This document shows positions 33,523-47,460 of a stretch of DNA of 64,000 nt, one piece after another. The position numbers and the translations under genes were made by a program. Within the stretch, counting starts at the first letter, position 1. The number at the start of each line of letters is the position of its first letter. Source of the stretch: Amaranthus tricolor (taxonomy: Eukaryota > Streptophyta > Magnoliopsida > Caryophyllales > Amaranthaceae); assembly GCF_026212465.1 (NCBI RefSeq), contig NC_080056.1, positions 24,542,673-24,606,672 of the forward strand. The letters are read 5' to 3'. The notes beneath the pieces are model-generated. The model worked only from the letters and a program-made list of their open reading frames with translations. It had not been told where the DNA came from and made no database searches.

Positions 33523-36500
33523 AAAAGAGTTTGTCCTCAAACTCGGAAGATCATGAGAGTCTTCAAAGTAGGGGCTAAGATCGGTGACATTGAATGTTGC
33601 TAAAACTCCGTATTCACCCAGTAACTCGATCTTGTATGCATTGTCATTGACCTTTTCAAGGATTTTAAATGGGCCATCGGATCTTGGATTAAGCTTAGAA
33701 TATCATTTCTTGGAGTTGCTTAAGTGTACCCAAACGAGATCACTGACTTCAAATAGTACCTTCTTTCTTCATTTGTCCATGCGAGACTTGACTTGCTCGT
33801 TCATCTTACTGATTCGATCATGCACTTGTTCATGGAGCCTTTTAATTTCCTGTGCTCGTTCATTTGCCTCATAACTGAAGTTGGTTTGAGAAGTGAATGG
33901 CGCCAAATCGATTGGTGTCAAAGGATTGCAACCATAGACAATAGCAAAGAGGCTAAGACCTGTTGTCTTGTGAGGTACTCGGTTATATGCGAATTCGGCA
34001 TGAGGCAATAATTCTTCCCATTGTGTCGGCTTCTTAGTGATCAAGGCACGCAATAGGGTACCCAATGTGCGATTGGTGACTTCCGTTTGTCCATCGGTTT
34101 GAGGGTGACTCGAGCTGCTGAAATTCAATCTCGTGCCCATCTTGCGCCATAAGGTTAGCTAAAAATGACTAAGAAATTTAGTATCGCGATCACTAACCAT
34201 TGTCCTTGGAATGCCATGCAAGCGAACAACCTCTTTAAAGTATAAGTTCGGAATCTGAACCGCATCATAAGTGGTATGACATGGAATGAAGTGTGCCATT
34301 TTCGAAAACCGATCAACCACTACCATAATGGAGTCCTTGTTGCGTTGTGTGCGGGGCAGACCTAGGACGAAATTCATACTAACATCTTCCCATGGGGCCT
34401 TTGGAACCGGTAAGGGCATTAGTAATCCTTGAGGGAATCTCTGCCCTTTAGCATGATGACAAGTGGTGCATCTTTGAATAAGGAATGCGACATCCCTTGA
34501 TAATCGCGGCCAAAAGAAATGTTCCTTCATCAAAGCAAGAGTTTTATCGACTCCAAAGTGACCTGTTAATCCTCCTTCATGATTTTCTTTGATGAGAAAC
34601 TCGCGAATACTATGCTTAGGAATGCATACCCTTAGGCCTTTGAACAAGTACCCATCTTGAATGAAATAATCGTTTTTGGGTCGTTCCTTGCATGATTGGT
34701 AGATCTTCCCAAAATCGCCATCTTGCAAATAGCACTCCTTAATAATTCTAAACCAACTATGTTAGTTTGTAAAGAATTTATCAAGATATCGTCGGTATAG
34801 GGTATCGGCTCCAAGATTAAGTTTGCCTGATTTGTGCTTGATACTAAAGTTGTAGGTTTGTAGGAATTACACCCATTTGGCCTGTCGGGATTTCAACTTC
34901 TGTTGGTTTTGTAGGTACTTCAAGGCCTTATGATCGGAATGAAGAATTAACTCCTTGGATATGAGGTAATGTCGCCAATACTCTAGAGAACGAACCAGAG
35001 CGTAAAACTCCTTATCATATGTCGAGTATTTGCGCTTAGCTTCATTCAATTTCTTACTAAAGTAAGCAAGAGGACGCCCTTTTTGAGATAGAACCGCACC
35101 AATACCTACTCCGGATGCATCGGATTCTACCTCGAATATCTCATCAAAATTAGGGAGTGCGAGGACAGGACCGGTTGTAAGTCTTTGTTTTATCTCGTCG
35201 AAGACAGCTTGTGCTTGGTCGTTCCACTCAAAGCTCTTGAGTTTCGTTATTTCCGTCAAAGGTGCCATGATATCACTAAAGTGAGGAACAAACCGTCGAT
35301 AAAAAGAGGCCAGGCATAAATTGATTGATGCTAGAGGGTGGCGGCCATTATCGAATGGCTTGGACTTTCTTCTCATCACCTTGACCCCTTGGTCCGAAAT
35401 GATGAACCCTAGGAAGACCACAAATGACGAGAAGAATTGACATTTTTCCAGGTTCCCATACAGCGTCTCATTAGCAAGGACTCGGAAAACTTCTTGTAAA
35501 TGCAAGGTATGATCCTTCTCGTTCTTGTTGTATACCAAGATATCATCGAAGTATACCACAACAACGCGACCCAAAAAAGGTTTGAGGGTCTGGTTCATGA
35601 GCCTCATGAATGTGCTTGGGGCGTTTGATAACCCGAAAGGCATGACAAGCCATTCATAGGGTCCTTCTTTTGTCTTGAAAGCTGTCTTCCATTCATCTCC
35701 ATCATGAATATGAATTTGATGATAACCACTCCGGAGATCAATCTTAGAGAACACTTTTGCTCCATACAAGTCATCAAGGAGATCATTTAATCGGGGTATG
35801 GGAAATCTGTATTTGATCGTGATCTTGTTGATTGCCCTACTATCTACACACATTCTCCATTCTCCGTTCTTTTTAGGTACCAAAAGTGTAGGGACTGCAC
35901 ATGGACTCAATGATTCCCTAATAAGCCCTTTCTCTAATAGTTTGCCAACTTGCCTTCGAATCTCCTCGGTTTCTTTAGAATTGGTTCTATAGGCTGGCTT
36001 GTTCGGTAACATGGCTCCAGGAACAAGATAAATCTTGTGTTGAATGTCTCTTGGAGGAGGAAGTCCTGGGGGAATTTCTGTAGGAAAGAGTTCATTGAAT
36101 TCTTCTAGTAAAGGGGTTAGAAGTGGGTGATTTGGTTCTGTTCTTGGGTTCTCTTCTTCCTCGGAATGGGAAAGGATTAGATCTTTGTGGGCTTGGAATT
36201 CATGGTGTTCTGTGGTGAGAAGAGTAGTAAGGGTGATGGTCGGTTCTAAGGGAGAGGTAGTATTTGGTTCTGAATTTTCGGTTGGGGTGAAAGGAATTAA
36301 GGTTATTATTTTGTTATTTGTTATGAAGGTGTAGGTGTTTCGGTAACCATCATGAACGACTCGACGATCAAAGAGCCATGGTCAACCTAGAAGTATGTGA
36401 CAAGAGTCCATAGGTACAATGTCGCACACTAGTTCTTCTTTGTAGGAGATACCCATTGAGAAACAAACACGGGCTTGATGAGTGACCTTAAGGCCTTTGC

Positions 36501-36700
36501 TTTGAGTCAGCCATTGAATGGTATAAGGATGGGTGTAAGGTATGGTTTCTAGGTTTAGTTTGGATACAAGTGTTTGGGATGCTACATTGGTACAGCTACC
36601 ACCATCGATGATCAAGGATCAAATCTTTTTCATGATGGTGCACTTCGTTAGGAAGATTGATTCATGTTGTGTCTCGCTATCAACACCACTCATTTTCGCA
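33523..36700 (-). pseudogene. Gypsy pol (protease, RT, RNase H, integrase), lightly broken
   Basis: On the minus strand: retropepsin at 36615-36382 (IIDGGSCTNVAS, CHILLG), then a stop and a linker. RT is in one frame at 36012-34867 ([41 protein letters not shown] with the catalytic DD), running into RNase H ([42 protein letters not shown]). Integrase is at 34728-34159 (zinc site in HEGGLTGHFG to CTTCHHAKG, PRTQRNKDSI, MVSDRDTKFLSHF) and 34140-33769 (HPQTDGQTEV, EFAYNRVPHKTT). The C-terminal domain lies at 33770-33530 (DLVWVHL, NVTDLSPYFED). Breaks occur near 36375, 34860, 34755, 34155 and 33765, mostly single stops. It is better preserved than the other gypsy copy. Confidence 0.92.
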
Positions 36701-36920
36701 CACTTTCGAAAGTTCTGCCCAATTTAATAGCAAATGATCACGTTATATTATGAAATTTTACAGGTGCGTAGATCTCAAAAAAATACCCAAAATGAAAAAA
36801 AGAATTTTGCAATTTGGATATCGGACAAGGAAGTTATGGCCTGTCGAAGTTGGAGGCAGAAACTCTCGACGGGAACAGTTTCCGTTTTCGGTTTTCGATT
36901 GCGTTTTCTCCAAGGATAAA

Positions 36921-36936
36921 GCTGGCTCTGAGTCCA
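36921..36936 (-). other. Primer-binding site of the minus-strand gypsy element
   Basis: Minus strand TGGACTCAGAGCCAGC, three bases after the 5' LTR end; near but not identical to the initiator-Met site TGGTATCAGAGC. Confidence 0.65.
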
Positions 36937-36939
36937 ATC

Positions 36940-37777
36940 TGTTGTAAGATCGCCTAATCCTTAGGGGTTCTTACAAGCTTTAATCACGGGTCGAGAGAAA
37001 GAACGATAAAAGAACAATGAGGGAAATGAAGATGGCGAAGGGCGAATGAAATGACTGAAATTTTTTGTGTTTTTGTTTTGTTGATTTTCGGAACAACAAG
37101 TAAATGATAGTGATGGCTAAAATCGAAACTCACTATGAATCCACGTAGCAAGTAACGACGCTCTTAAGGCACAGATGCATGCGCCAAATGCACCAAGCAT
37201 AAGAACTTTTGCAAATACGACTCAAATCAAAGAATCATACAAACAACGGGGATTTGAAACAAATGTTTCGGGCTTTCTTTTTCATTCATCAACTTTCAAA
37301 ATTACATTACATGCTAAGCTATTTATAAAGAAAGCAAAACGAAAGAAACTAACTTAAAAAAAACCGACTCCTAAAACCGTGTACATGACCAGCCATAGTG
37401 ACGTGTGCAAGTTACCACTTTGGTTGGTTGTAACTCCTTGGTAACTACCTCCTATGTGTCTATTCTGCAAGTAACTTCTCACGTAACTTCCGTCCCGTAA
37501 TTAGCTACTTACAAAATCGTTAAATAACTTCCTAAATTTCAGAAATTATCTCCTAATTACTAGACTTTAAAACAAAAAATAATAACTATCTAATTTCTGA
37601 TTTTTTGTTTAATTACATGGAAATAACTACCTAGCTACTTGGACTAACAATTAAACTAAGTAATTTAAAAGCTAAAGTTGTTGGAGGCATGTGTCTTGAT
37701 TGCTCGACACTTCCTTGCACACTCTTAGTGATCAATTGCACTACCTCGATATCTTTCAATTCATTCTCAATGGCGTC
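36940..37777 (-). repeat. 5' LTR of the minus-strand gypsy element
   Basis: Plus-strand start TGTTGTAAGATCGCC as in 32664, and matching to GGCGTC at 37772-37777, where homology stops eight bases short of the full LTR. Confidence 0.9.
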
Positions 37778-38989
37778 AAGTTTATGTTAAGTGTATTTAT
37801 GCTTGAACTAATTTTTTGTATGTTAATTAGTAATTTATTTTGAACATGTTAAGGGATTTGGGTGAAAAAATTATATTGTAGCCATATTAAGTATTATTTT
37901 TTGTGTTATATTAAGAATGTTAATATATACAAGAATGTTTATGTCTGCATTATTGTTAATATATTTATGATAGCCTTTAAGCTAATATATAAAGTTGCGC
38001 GTTATTGTATGAATATTTTTTTATTTAACTACGGTTATGCTACGAGTGTTGTTATTATACTTTATTTTTTATATTAAAACTTATCCTTAAAGTTATAGTA
38101 AATTTAAAAGGTATTGTGTAATTTTTTTTTTAAGTGATTTTGTTGATTATTAAAATTTAGGATTTACTATGATGAATTAACTTAAATTGTTTTCAAGTGA
38201 AAAAAGCCCACAAATACTCATAGGCCATTTGACCACTATCTTAGAAAAAAAGTTTGATTTACTATTTTAAATTATTACAAGCTATTTATGTGATGATAAT
38301 AAAATAACAATTTAAAAATATATTTTTGAGAATTTTTTATTACTTATTAAATTTTAAGCGTTTTCTTGAATGTATGAGATTTTATTATAAATGTAACTTT
38401 TGTGGTATTAAATATATAGTTTGTATAAAATATTTCTTTAGTTGACTATTTGACGAAAAATTTATGTAAAAAGATGTAAAAGTATTTTTATATCTTGCCT
38501 TTAAATCATGTTTGAAATATATATTTATGAAAATATTAAAAAACATAAATTTTTAATCTTTTATAAAAGAAATATTATTTTTTGTGAAATTTTATGTTTT
38601 ACTTATTTTATAACTAAAAGTATTGATTATGGAGGAGAACTACAGAGTTTTTTTTTAACGAGAAATATTAATTTTTGGAAAATTATAACTTTATTTTTTT
38701 TAAAACTAAAATATTAATTTTGGAAACATATCTCAAGAGAAATGAATTTTAGTATAGCTACTTGTAAAACATATCAAATTGGAGACTATTAATAGAATAT
38801 TAAGTTATTAATTAGTGTGAATTTATTTAACAAGTAAACTATTAAACATAAAGTTTTAAATAAAGTTTAATGTGTAAAAAAATTTAGTGATGAACTTATA
38901 AGGGTATAAAGGTAAATTTAACATTATATGGTTAAGAATCTTATCCATAATCTATAAAAAGCGAGCAAGCATTCTTCACTGTTCACAAT
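37778..38989. other. AT-rich noncoding stretch
   Basis: Very AT-rich, with T runs and no coding pattern. The first part may still belong to the older LTR seen at 32542-32663. I see no gene here. Confidence 0.6.
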
Positions 38990-40927
38990 TGCTCTATGAA
39001 CAATGATTTGCTTTGTCACCTGGCATGGCATGGTGTTGCTTGCCATTTCAATTTTCATGCACATGTTGCCGCCACTTAGAGTTACTTCCATCTGATTTTG
39101 CATGCCGCCACTTACAGTATATTAGCTCAAAAGTAAGGAGCACAATCTCATGGTAAATCGACTCATTTAATGTAGTTACTATTCACCTCTTCCATTTAGC
39201 TAGCTATAACGTGCATGTACTGTTCACCTCTTCCATTTAGCTTGATTAAGTCTCTTACATTGCATTAATCTCATATGTGTATTTATTCTATAGCTTCCTA
39301 TCTGCTCTCAAGAAACTTCACACTTTTGATCTGTAAGGAAATAGGTTTGTTCTTTATCATTTATATGTTCTTACGCTGTTCACCTCTTCCATTTAGCTTA
39401 ATTAAGTCTCTCACATTGCAATAAAAGGAATTTTAGGCGTTTGATCTGTAAGGAATTGGGTATGTTCTTTATCATTTATATGTTCTTTATCATTTATTTG
39501 TTCCCTCATCATGTCCTTTCTTGATTGCATGTTAATGATAAAATCAGCATTTGTATTTATTGCTCTTTTATTTCATTATATTCCTTTACTATGTTGTTGT
39601 TTTGATTTGCAAGGAATTGGGTATGTTGTTGTTTTGGTTGTCTTGAAAAAATCAGCATTTGTATTTATTGTGTTTTTTTCATTGAATGTTAATGATAAAA
39701 TCATGGTCTCTTAGTGTATTAGGTGAATTGTTTTTTATATTAAGTCTCTTTATTTCATGTGGTGTGTTAGTTCTTTAGTCTGTGTTATAGTGTGTATTTG
39801 GTGAACTGTTGTTTACTATTTTGCATTTGGTTAACTGTTGTTTACTATTTTGTAATGTCATAGGTGTATTTATTCCATCACTTTTTATCTGCTCTTAGGG
39901 AATTACAGCCTTTTGAACTCCAACGACCTGAAAGGGACAAAGTATGGTGAAAACCATTACTGACTACAGGATCGATTATGTTGAATTAGAAGAACAAAAT
40001 AAAAGGACAAAATTGAAGAATATGATTCTATGGTGCTGGAGATAATCTTGGAAACGGAAGCGATTAGATCTTCTAGATTAACATGTATTCCCTAAAGTGA
40101 CGACCCATAATGTTATCACTCTTAATTCTCTCTGATAATGGGATGACAGGAGAAAAGAAAATATGTATAACCTAGGGATCATAACTGCTATATATATAAT
40201 AACTTGTGACTGGAATTCGGCCCATCATAAAATCCAGTCATAAAACGAGTCTCTACACATTTAAGGCCCACAACCTATTGATATATTTAAGCCTAAACCC
40301 TTTAACTTTTATTAGATCACTTTAATAGGGCATAAAGACAGTTTCAATTAATTATAATGACACATAAATATTTACATATATAAGCCCAATGTTGGACTTT
40401 GTTCCAACACGACCTGGGTATGTTCTTTATCGTTTATTTCTTCCCTGATTATGTTTTTTTTTTGGTACTTGTTGTGCTTTCTTGATTACAAATTAATGAT
40501 AAATTGAGTATTTTTATTTATTGATCTTTTTTTTCATGTTGTTTCTTTATTATGTTGTTGTTGTTATTGTTTTCAAAAAATCAGCATATGTATTTATTGT
40601 GTTTTCTTCATTTCATGTTAATGATTAAATCAGTATTTGTATTTATTAATCTTCATTGTGTTACTATTAGTGCATTTGGTGAATTGTTCTTTACTGTTTT
40701 GTGATAGCTGGTCTTTTAGTGCATTTGGTGAATTTTGCTTTATATTGCGTTTCTTTAGTTTGTGTGGTGTGTTAGCTTTTTAGTTTGTGTGCATTTGGTG
40801 AACTGTTGTTTCCTGTTTTATGATTGCTGATCTCTTAGTGCATTTGGTGATCTGGTCTTTACTGTTTTCGTTATTTTGATAAAGTCAGCATTTGTGTTTT
40901 TATATTTTCTTCATTTCATGTTAGTGA
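38990..40927. repeat. Degenerate tandem repeats, AT-rich
   Basis: Words recur in loose tandem order: CTGTTCACCTCTTCCATTTAGC (about 39180, 39220, 39376), GATCTGTAAGGAA..GG.TATGTTCTTTATCAT (39330, 39440), AAATCAGCATTTGTATTTATTG (39540, 39650, 40570) and GTGCATTTGGTGAA (40670, 40720, 40790, 40840). The pattern resumes after the CACTA element at 43680. No gene. Confidence 0.65.
39929..40409. mobile_element. Putative solo LTR, 481 bp
   Basis: The segment starts TGAAAGGGACAAAG, ends TTTGTTCCAACA and is flanked by CGACC on both sides (39924-39928 and 40410-40414). It interrupts the local repeat word ending in GGGTATGTTCTTTATC. TG...CA ends plus a 5-bp duplication fit a solo LTR left by recombination. 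No internal domain exists. Confidence 0.5.
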
Positions 40928-40949
40928 CACTACTAGATAAAAGAGCATA

Positions 40950-41100
40950 GGCAACACCCTTTGGCAACGGTTTATTTTATAGCAACAGCTTTAGCAACGG
41001 GTACAATAAAACCGTTGCAATAGATAAGAAAAGGCAACGGGTTCAAGTAAACCGTTGCAAAAGATTAGAAAAGGCAACGGTTATCTTACACCCGTTGCAA
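40950..41100. repeat. CACTA left subterminal repeats
   Basis: GGCAACGG or CCGTTGC recurs about eight times in both orientations (for example 40961, 40992, 41012, 41034, 41052, 41073, 41093). Such arrays bind TnpA-type protein in En/Spm. Confidence 0.85.
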
Positions 41101-41189
41101 GAACTTATGCATGTGGACCCTCCAATCCAAAAAAATAAAATGCGATTTTTAAAAAATAAAAAAAAAACAATAAAAAAATACAAAAGAAG

Positions 41190-43107
<1,918 letters not shown>

Positions 43108-43487
43108 AGAGTTTCCGACATCTATGTTTTGGATGAATGATGATGAAAAGAAATCATTTTGCCAAACCATAAAAAATGATGATGAAATTGAGCCGTAAAA
43201 GAACATATTTATAATTTTGTGTCGCTTTTGGAAATATTTTGTGAACTTGTTTGTTCGATACTTTTTAGACGTAATGATGTATAGGTGAATATTTGGTTGC
43301 ACTAGTTTATGGAAGAATTGATCCTTAGTTTTTGATATAACAAGTTAATCGTGTAAATTTCTTAACTATAATATTTGTAATCAAATTTCTAATTACATCT
43401 TATGCTATCAATTATTAAAATTATCATTTGCTTAGCTTTTTCATTAAAGACTTTTTACAACGGTATTGTGCGACCAAGAGAAACTGT
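43108..43487. other. CACTA internal region after the captured gene
   Basis: Noncoding, AT-rich, with ATGATGATG-type words near 43135-43175 just after the fused ORF. Probably the 3' untranslated region of the chimeric unit. Confidence 0.4.
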
Positions 43488-43665
43488 TGCCAAAAGATTG
43501 TATCTTTGGCAACAGTCAACTGCTACCGTTGCAAAAGATGCAAGAAGCCGTTGCAAAAGACTTTTGGCAACGGCAGCAAATACGACGGTTTGTAACCGTC
43601 GCAAAAAGGTTTTAGCAACGCTTTTTAGCCCTACAGCAACGGTCCTTAACCGTTGCAACAAGTCT
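43488..43665. repeat. CACTA right subterminal repeats
   Basis: GGCAAC, CCGTTGC and CGTCGC motifs repeat in both orientations (for example 43507, 43529, 43547, 43566, 43638, 43649), matching the left end. Confidence 0.85.
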
Positions 43666-44040
43666 TTTATCTAGTAGTGTGATAAAATCAGCATTTGTAT
43701 CCATTGCTCTTTTGTTGTATGCATGGTCAGTTATGTGTTGGTTTGTGCATATACAATAGTATTTATGTGATTTGTTGGGTTGGCATTGTACACATGTATT
43801 TATTTTCATTATGTGTTAGTCATGACATATAAATAACTTGCCGGACAAATTCTGTAGCTTAGATTACATCTACCTACTTATATGCACATAGAGATACTTG
43901 TTTTTTTATTGACCTTAGTGTATAAACTACATCTTTTGGTCTGTGTAAGGCATCCCCTTTGGTATCCACTTATTTAAGGATGACGTTAAGGTTTTTGTTG
44001 TGTTAGAATATACATTAAAAGCGCCACCTATGTTTTTGAG

Positions 44041-44313
44041 TGGCAGGACACGATTTGCTTTGAGGAAATCAGCGCCACTACTTGTAAAATTCTTTTAAAA
44101 GATGTTTCTAAGCTTTTCGGTTTCTTTGATCCACTTTATGGAACTCTTAATGGTAATCCAACTGTTATTTGTCTTATTATGCTATCAAGCCAAGGGCCAG
44201 CGACGTATTTTAAGGTCAGCAGGGTTTCTACGAATCTCATTGACTCTGAGGAATCGGCAGCTACGCAATTGTCTTATTTGATCCATCTTTGCCTACTTCA
44301 TCATCTGCACTAA
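44041..44313 (+). pseudogene. Possible OB-fold (replication protein A-like) fragment
   Basis: An open stretch without its own start reads WQDTICFEEISATTCKILLK, then FDPLYGTLNGNPTVICLIM and a YFKVSRVSTNL segment. The pattern of a hydrophobic PTVICLIM strand followed by KVSRV loosely resembles the OB-fold of plant RPA70-like proteins that Helitrons and hosts carry. Codon texture is more gene-like than the AT-rich surroundings. The family call is weak; it could be another decayed gene. Confidence 0.25.
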
Positions 44314-47045
44314 TTCCACCAACAGCAACTCCAACAAGACATGATGTGCAGACGCGTCACCGTTTAAAATTTGATCAAATGGAATGTAACAATAAACCAG
44401 ATGACTCCAAAACCTGAAGTAGTATTTGAATTGCTTTTGGACTGTTTTTTTTATAAACTTTTGGAAGCTTTTCATTGTGGCAATGCAACTTTTGTATCAT
44501 TACCACTTTGCATATCGGCAATCTTATGAACGCTATATTAATATGCATCTATTATGCTATACATTTATTATGCATGAAACAAAACATTGTGCAAACAACT
44601 TTCAGCTAATTGTTTAAATTTTACCAGTATCTTTCGATATGTTTGAGATAATATGTGGCTTTTCAACCTTAATAGACTTCCTAATGTTACTTACTGAACA
44701 TTAAGTGAACAACAATAATGAACACCCAAATCTGCTATAGAATTTCATTTAAATATTCTAAGTATTACATAACTTAGTTACTAGCATTGTAAGTTCAGTC
44801 GTTTTAAGCGATAAGTGTCGAAAAATGTTGATTAACACGAAGCAAATCATGGAAACAAAATGGTTATCAGTTGTTAACCTAAACAGCAATACAAAGAACG
44901 CTGCAACAACGAATGTAATACAAATAACTATAACCCACAAAATATTCTTCAGTAAAGACAAAGAAAAATGAAAGATAACAACTACCCACAGAAAGAATTA
45001 AAAAAAAATCCATAAACAACTTCTTCTATAAAAGACAGGACCTTGAAATCCACTGTTATAGAGCAAAAATGTTAAGCACATTGTAAACCAATCCAAATAA
45101 ACTATGGAGAATAATGTCGACCTATAACACAACACATTTACAACTTCATTATTCAAGATTCACAACTTCATTATAATTTCGGTTAGTTGAATAGTATAAC
45201 AACTGAACAGACTCAATCGAACAGTCACCCTTATAAACACCGTCATTATCATTTGAGTTATAAAACGGTTCATGATTCCACATTTCCATAACCGAGAAAG
45301 CTTTTTCACAGAGGAAATGGAACAAAGGAAGAAAATGAAGAAACTTAAAACGTTGGGATTGCCTATGTTGTAAAGAGATATGACTGTACTTATAAAAAAC
45401 ACAAAAACTGGTAAAACTATTTACATATGCACCACTTTAAAATGTTTTTTGAAATCTTCTTTAAAAGGAAGTATTTCCACTTTGGATTACGGCATGTCAA
45501 TTAAATTAAGTTATTCCGTCTTTTAAAATTCAATTTTTGATATAAGAGAAATATATTAAAGCTACGTCTATTTTTAATTCACATTTCTAAAATCAGTTTA
45601 TCTTGTATAATAGCGTGTCATTAGCCCATTTCTTTAATTGATTACTTTACGATCGTAACTGATCACTTTAAGATTATAAGTAATTACTTTAAAACTATAA
45701 AAATTCATTATTTAAAAAATTATAAATGATTAAATTAACATTCAGCTGATCTTCGACAAGACGGCCTCATAATGAGACCGTCAATTTAGACCGGTCCAAT
45801 TCGCGGGTATAACAATCTGGGCATTTTAGGATTAATACTGATCATAACTTATCGTTTTACGATTATAAATAATAAATAATTACTCTAAAACTTTAAAAAA
45901 TGATCATTTTAAAATTCTAATCGATCAATTCAACATTATTATTGATCATTTTAAAACAAAATGTATATATTTGACCAGCCTAATAAAAATGATTTTACCA
46001 TAGACCATCTCATTTAAGAATTAATGTTCTAAAATATCCTAATGCAAAATTTAAAAATCAGATTTTATAAGAAACATGAATCCTTAGTATTACTTGAGTT
46101 GTAAAATGAAATGATTATAGTTATAGAAAACATAAGAGATTTTGATAAGGCAAGATGAGTTTTAAATTTTTGCATGATAAATAGTGTTCAACTATTACTC
46201 CAAAACATGAACGTGATCAAGATTATAATTATATTAAGATCATAAGTAATCATTCTAACCTTATAAGTAGTTATTTTAAGACAGAATGTGTATATTGAGC
46301 CACCCCAATGGAGATAATCTTACCGTGAGACCGTCTTAGCATTACTTGAATTGTAAAATGAAATGATTAAACTTATAGAAAACATAAGACATTGATAAGA
46401 CAAGTATGAGCTTAAACATTGTGCTGAAAAATTATTCCAAAACAAAATGATGATTGAAATTATAATATTTACCTATTACCTAAATTTATTAATGTTTTTC
46501 CGTTTAAAATATCCATTTTTTAGAATCAAATTAAATTTAAATTACTGACATACAATTTTTTATTTCATATATTTAATCATTGCCAAATTATCAATTATTT
46601 GAGCCCAGGAAACTATATCTGCAGATTTTAAAACTAAGACATTTATTAATCTACATTTTGAAAAATAATAATGATGATCAAAATTATAATGTTTAACTAT
46701 TACCTCAATTGATGGATCATTAGCTGATTAATGAGTATTTATTAATGTTTCATATACCCCATCAACAGTTTAATTTTAGTGGTATTTATATTTACATGTC
46801 AAATATTTTTAAACTTATCGTATTCTTAAAATCTTATAGATTGTGTTCAAAATTTATGTGTTCAATTAATCGTACTTCACTTTGTATGATTATAATATTT
46901 TTATAGAAAATATCAATGTCTAATAGTAGAGAATTTAGAAAACGAGAATTGAAACATACAAATGGAATAAAAAAAAACACTGCATTATATAAAAAACTAA
47001 ATTAATAATGCTTGACTACAAATTGTTAGAAACAATGCATTGAAA
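44314..47045. other. AT-rich noncoding stretch with degenerate repeats
   Basis: No gene seen. Between 45640 and 46340, GATCATTTTAAGATTATAAGTAATTA-like words recur, along with GAGACCGTCTTA-like words at 45771 and 46329, suggesting an old repeat family. Confidence 0.55.
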
Positions 47046-47460
47046 TTATTCTATTTTTAGAGAAGACTCTATGAAATTCTTGGAGCAAGGCCGAAGAGTT
47101 GCGGAATAAGAATTGAATCGAAGTTTGTTACTACGTTTATACTTGTCAATCTTTTCCAACTTTTCAAGATTTGTGCCCTCTAGTTGATACCGATAAATAT
47201 TGCCGTTAGAATTACCAAATATAAATTGTTTGTCCACAACAGAAAAACTATTTGTCCAATGTAAGGCATCCTTAAGCCCCATGTTTTCTTTAATATTTAG
47301 TTTTAATAGCCACCTCAATGAACATAATTTCTCACCCTTCGTAGCATCATCTTCATCCATTATCCATATATTGATTTCCTCGTTTAAGTACTTCACCAAA
47401 CATAATGAAACAATCCAAGAATCACCAGTAAGACGCTCCATTAAAACATGCGAAAATAAC
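47046..47460 (-). pseudogene. Probable F-box-associated domain fragment, 5' truncated
   Basis: Minus-strand frame with SWIVSLCLVKYLNEEINIWIMD, then SLRWLLKLNI and FIFGNSNGNIYRYQLEGTNL. The LCLV...INIWIMDE pattern resembles the C-terminal part of plant F-box-associated interaction domains (VWVMKEYG followed by W.K). Those proteins choose substrates for SCF ubiquitin ligases. There is no F-box, and the fragment is cut at its 5' side by the sequence starting TGTAACACCCC at 47461. About 130 residues remain, against roughly 350-400 for the family. Alternatively it is an unrelated decayed gene. Confidence 0.4.

Larger units (their letters stand above)
32664..37777 (-). mobile_element. Ty3/gypsy element on the minus strand lacking gag
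   Basis: LTRs at 36940-37777 (5' on the minus strand) and 32664-33508 (3'). The order is primer site (36936-36921), a short leader, protease, RT, RNase H, integrase and polypurine tract (33522-33509). Only about 220 bp separate the primer site from protease-like sequence, so gag has been deleted. The LTRs differ at many sites (several percent by eye), so this is clearly older than the SIRE copy beside it. The outer end of the 5' LTR lacks the final eight bases expected from the 3' LTR (TGTTAGCG), and no convincing target duplication was found. The domain sequence resembles Reina/CRM-like chromoviruses; no chromodomain is visible. Confidence 0.9.

Noticed and set aside
45160..45402. 80-residue hydrophobic frame on the minus strand
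   Set aside because: AT-rich chance frame without recognisable domain.
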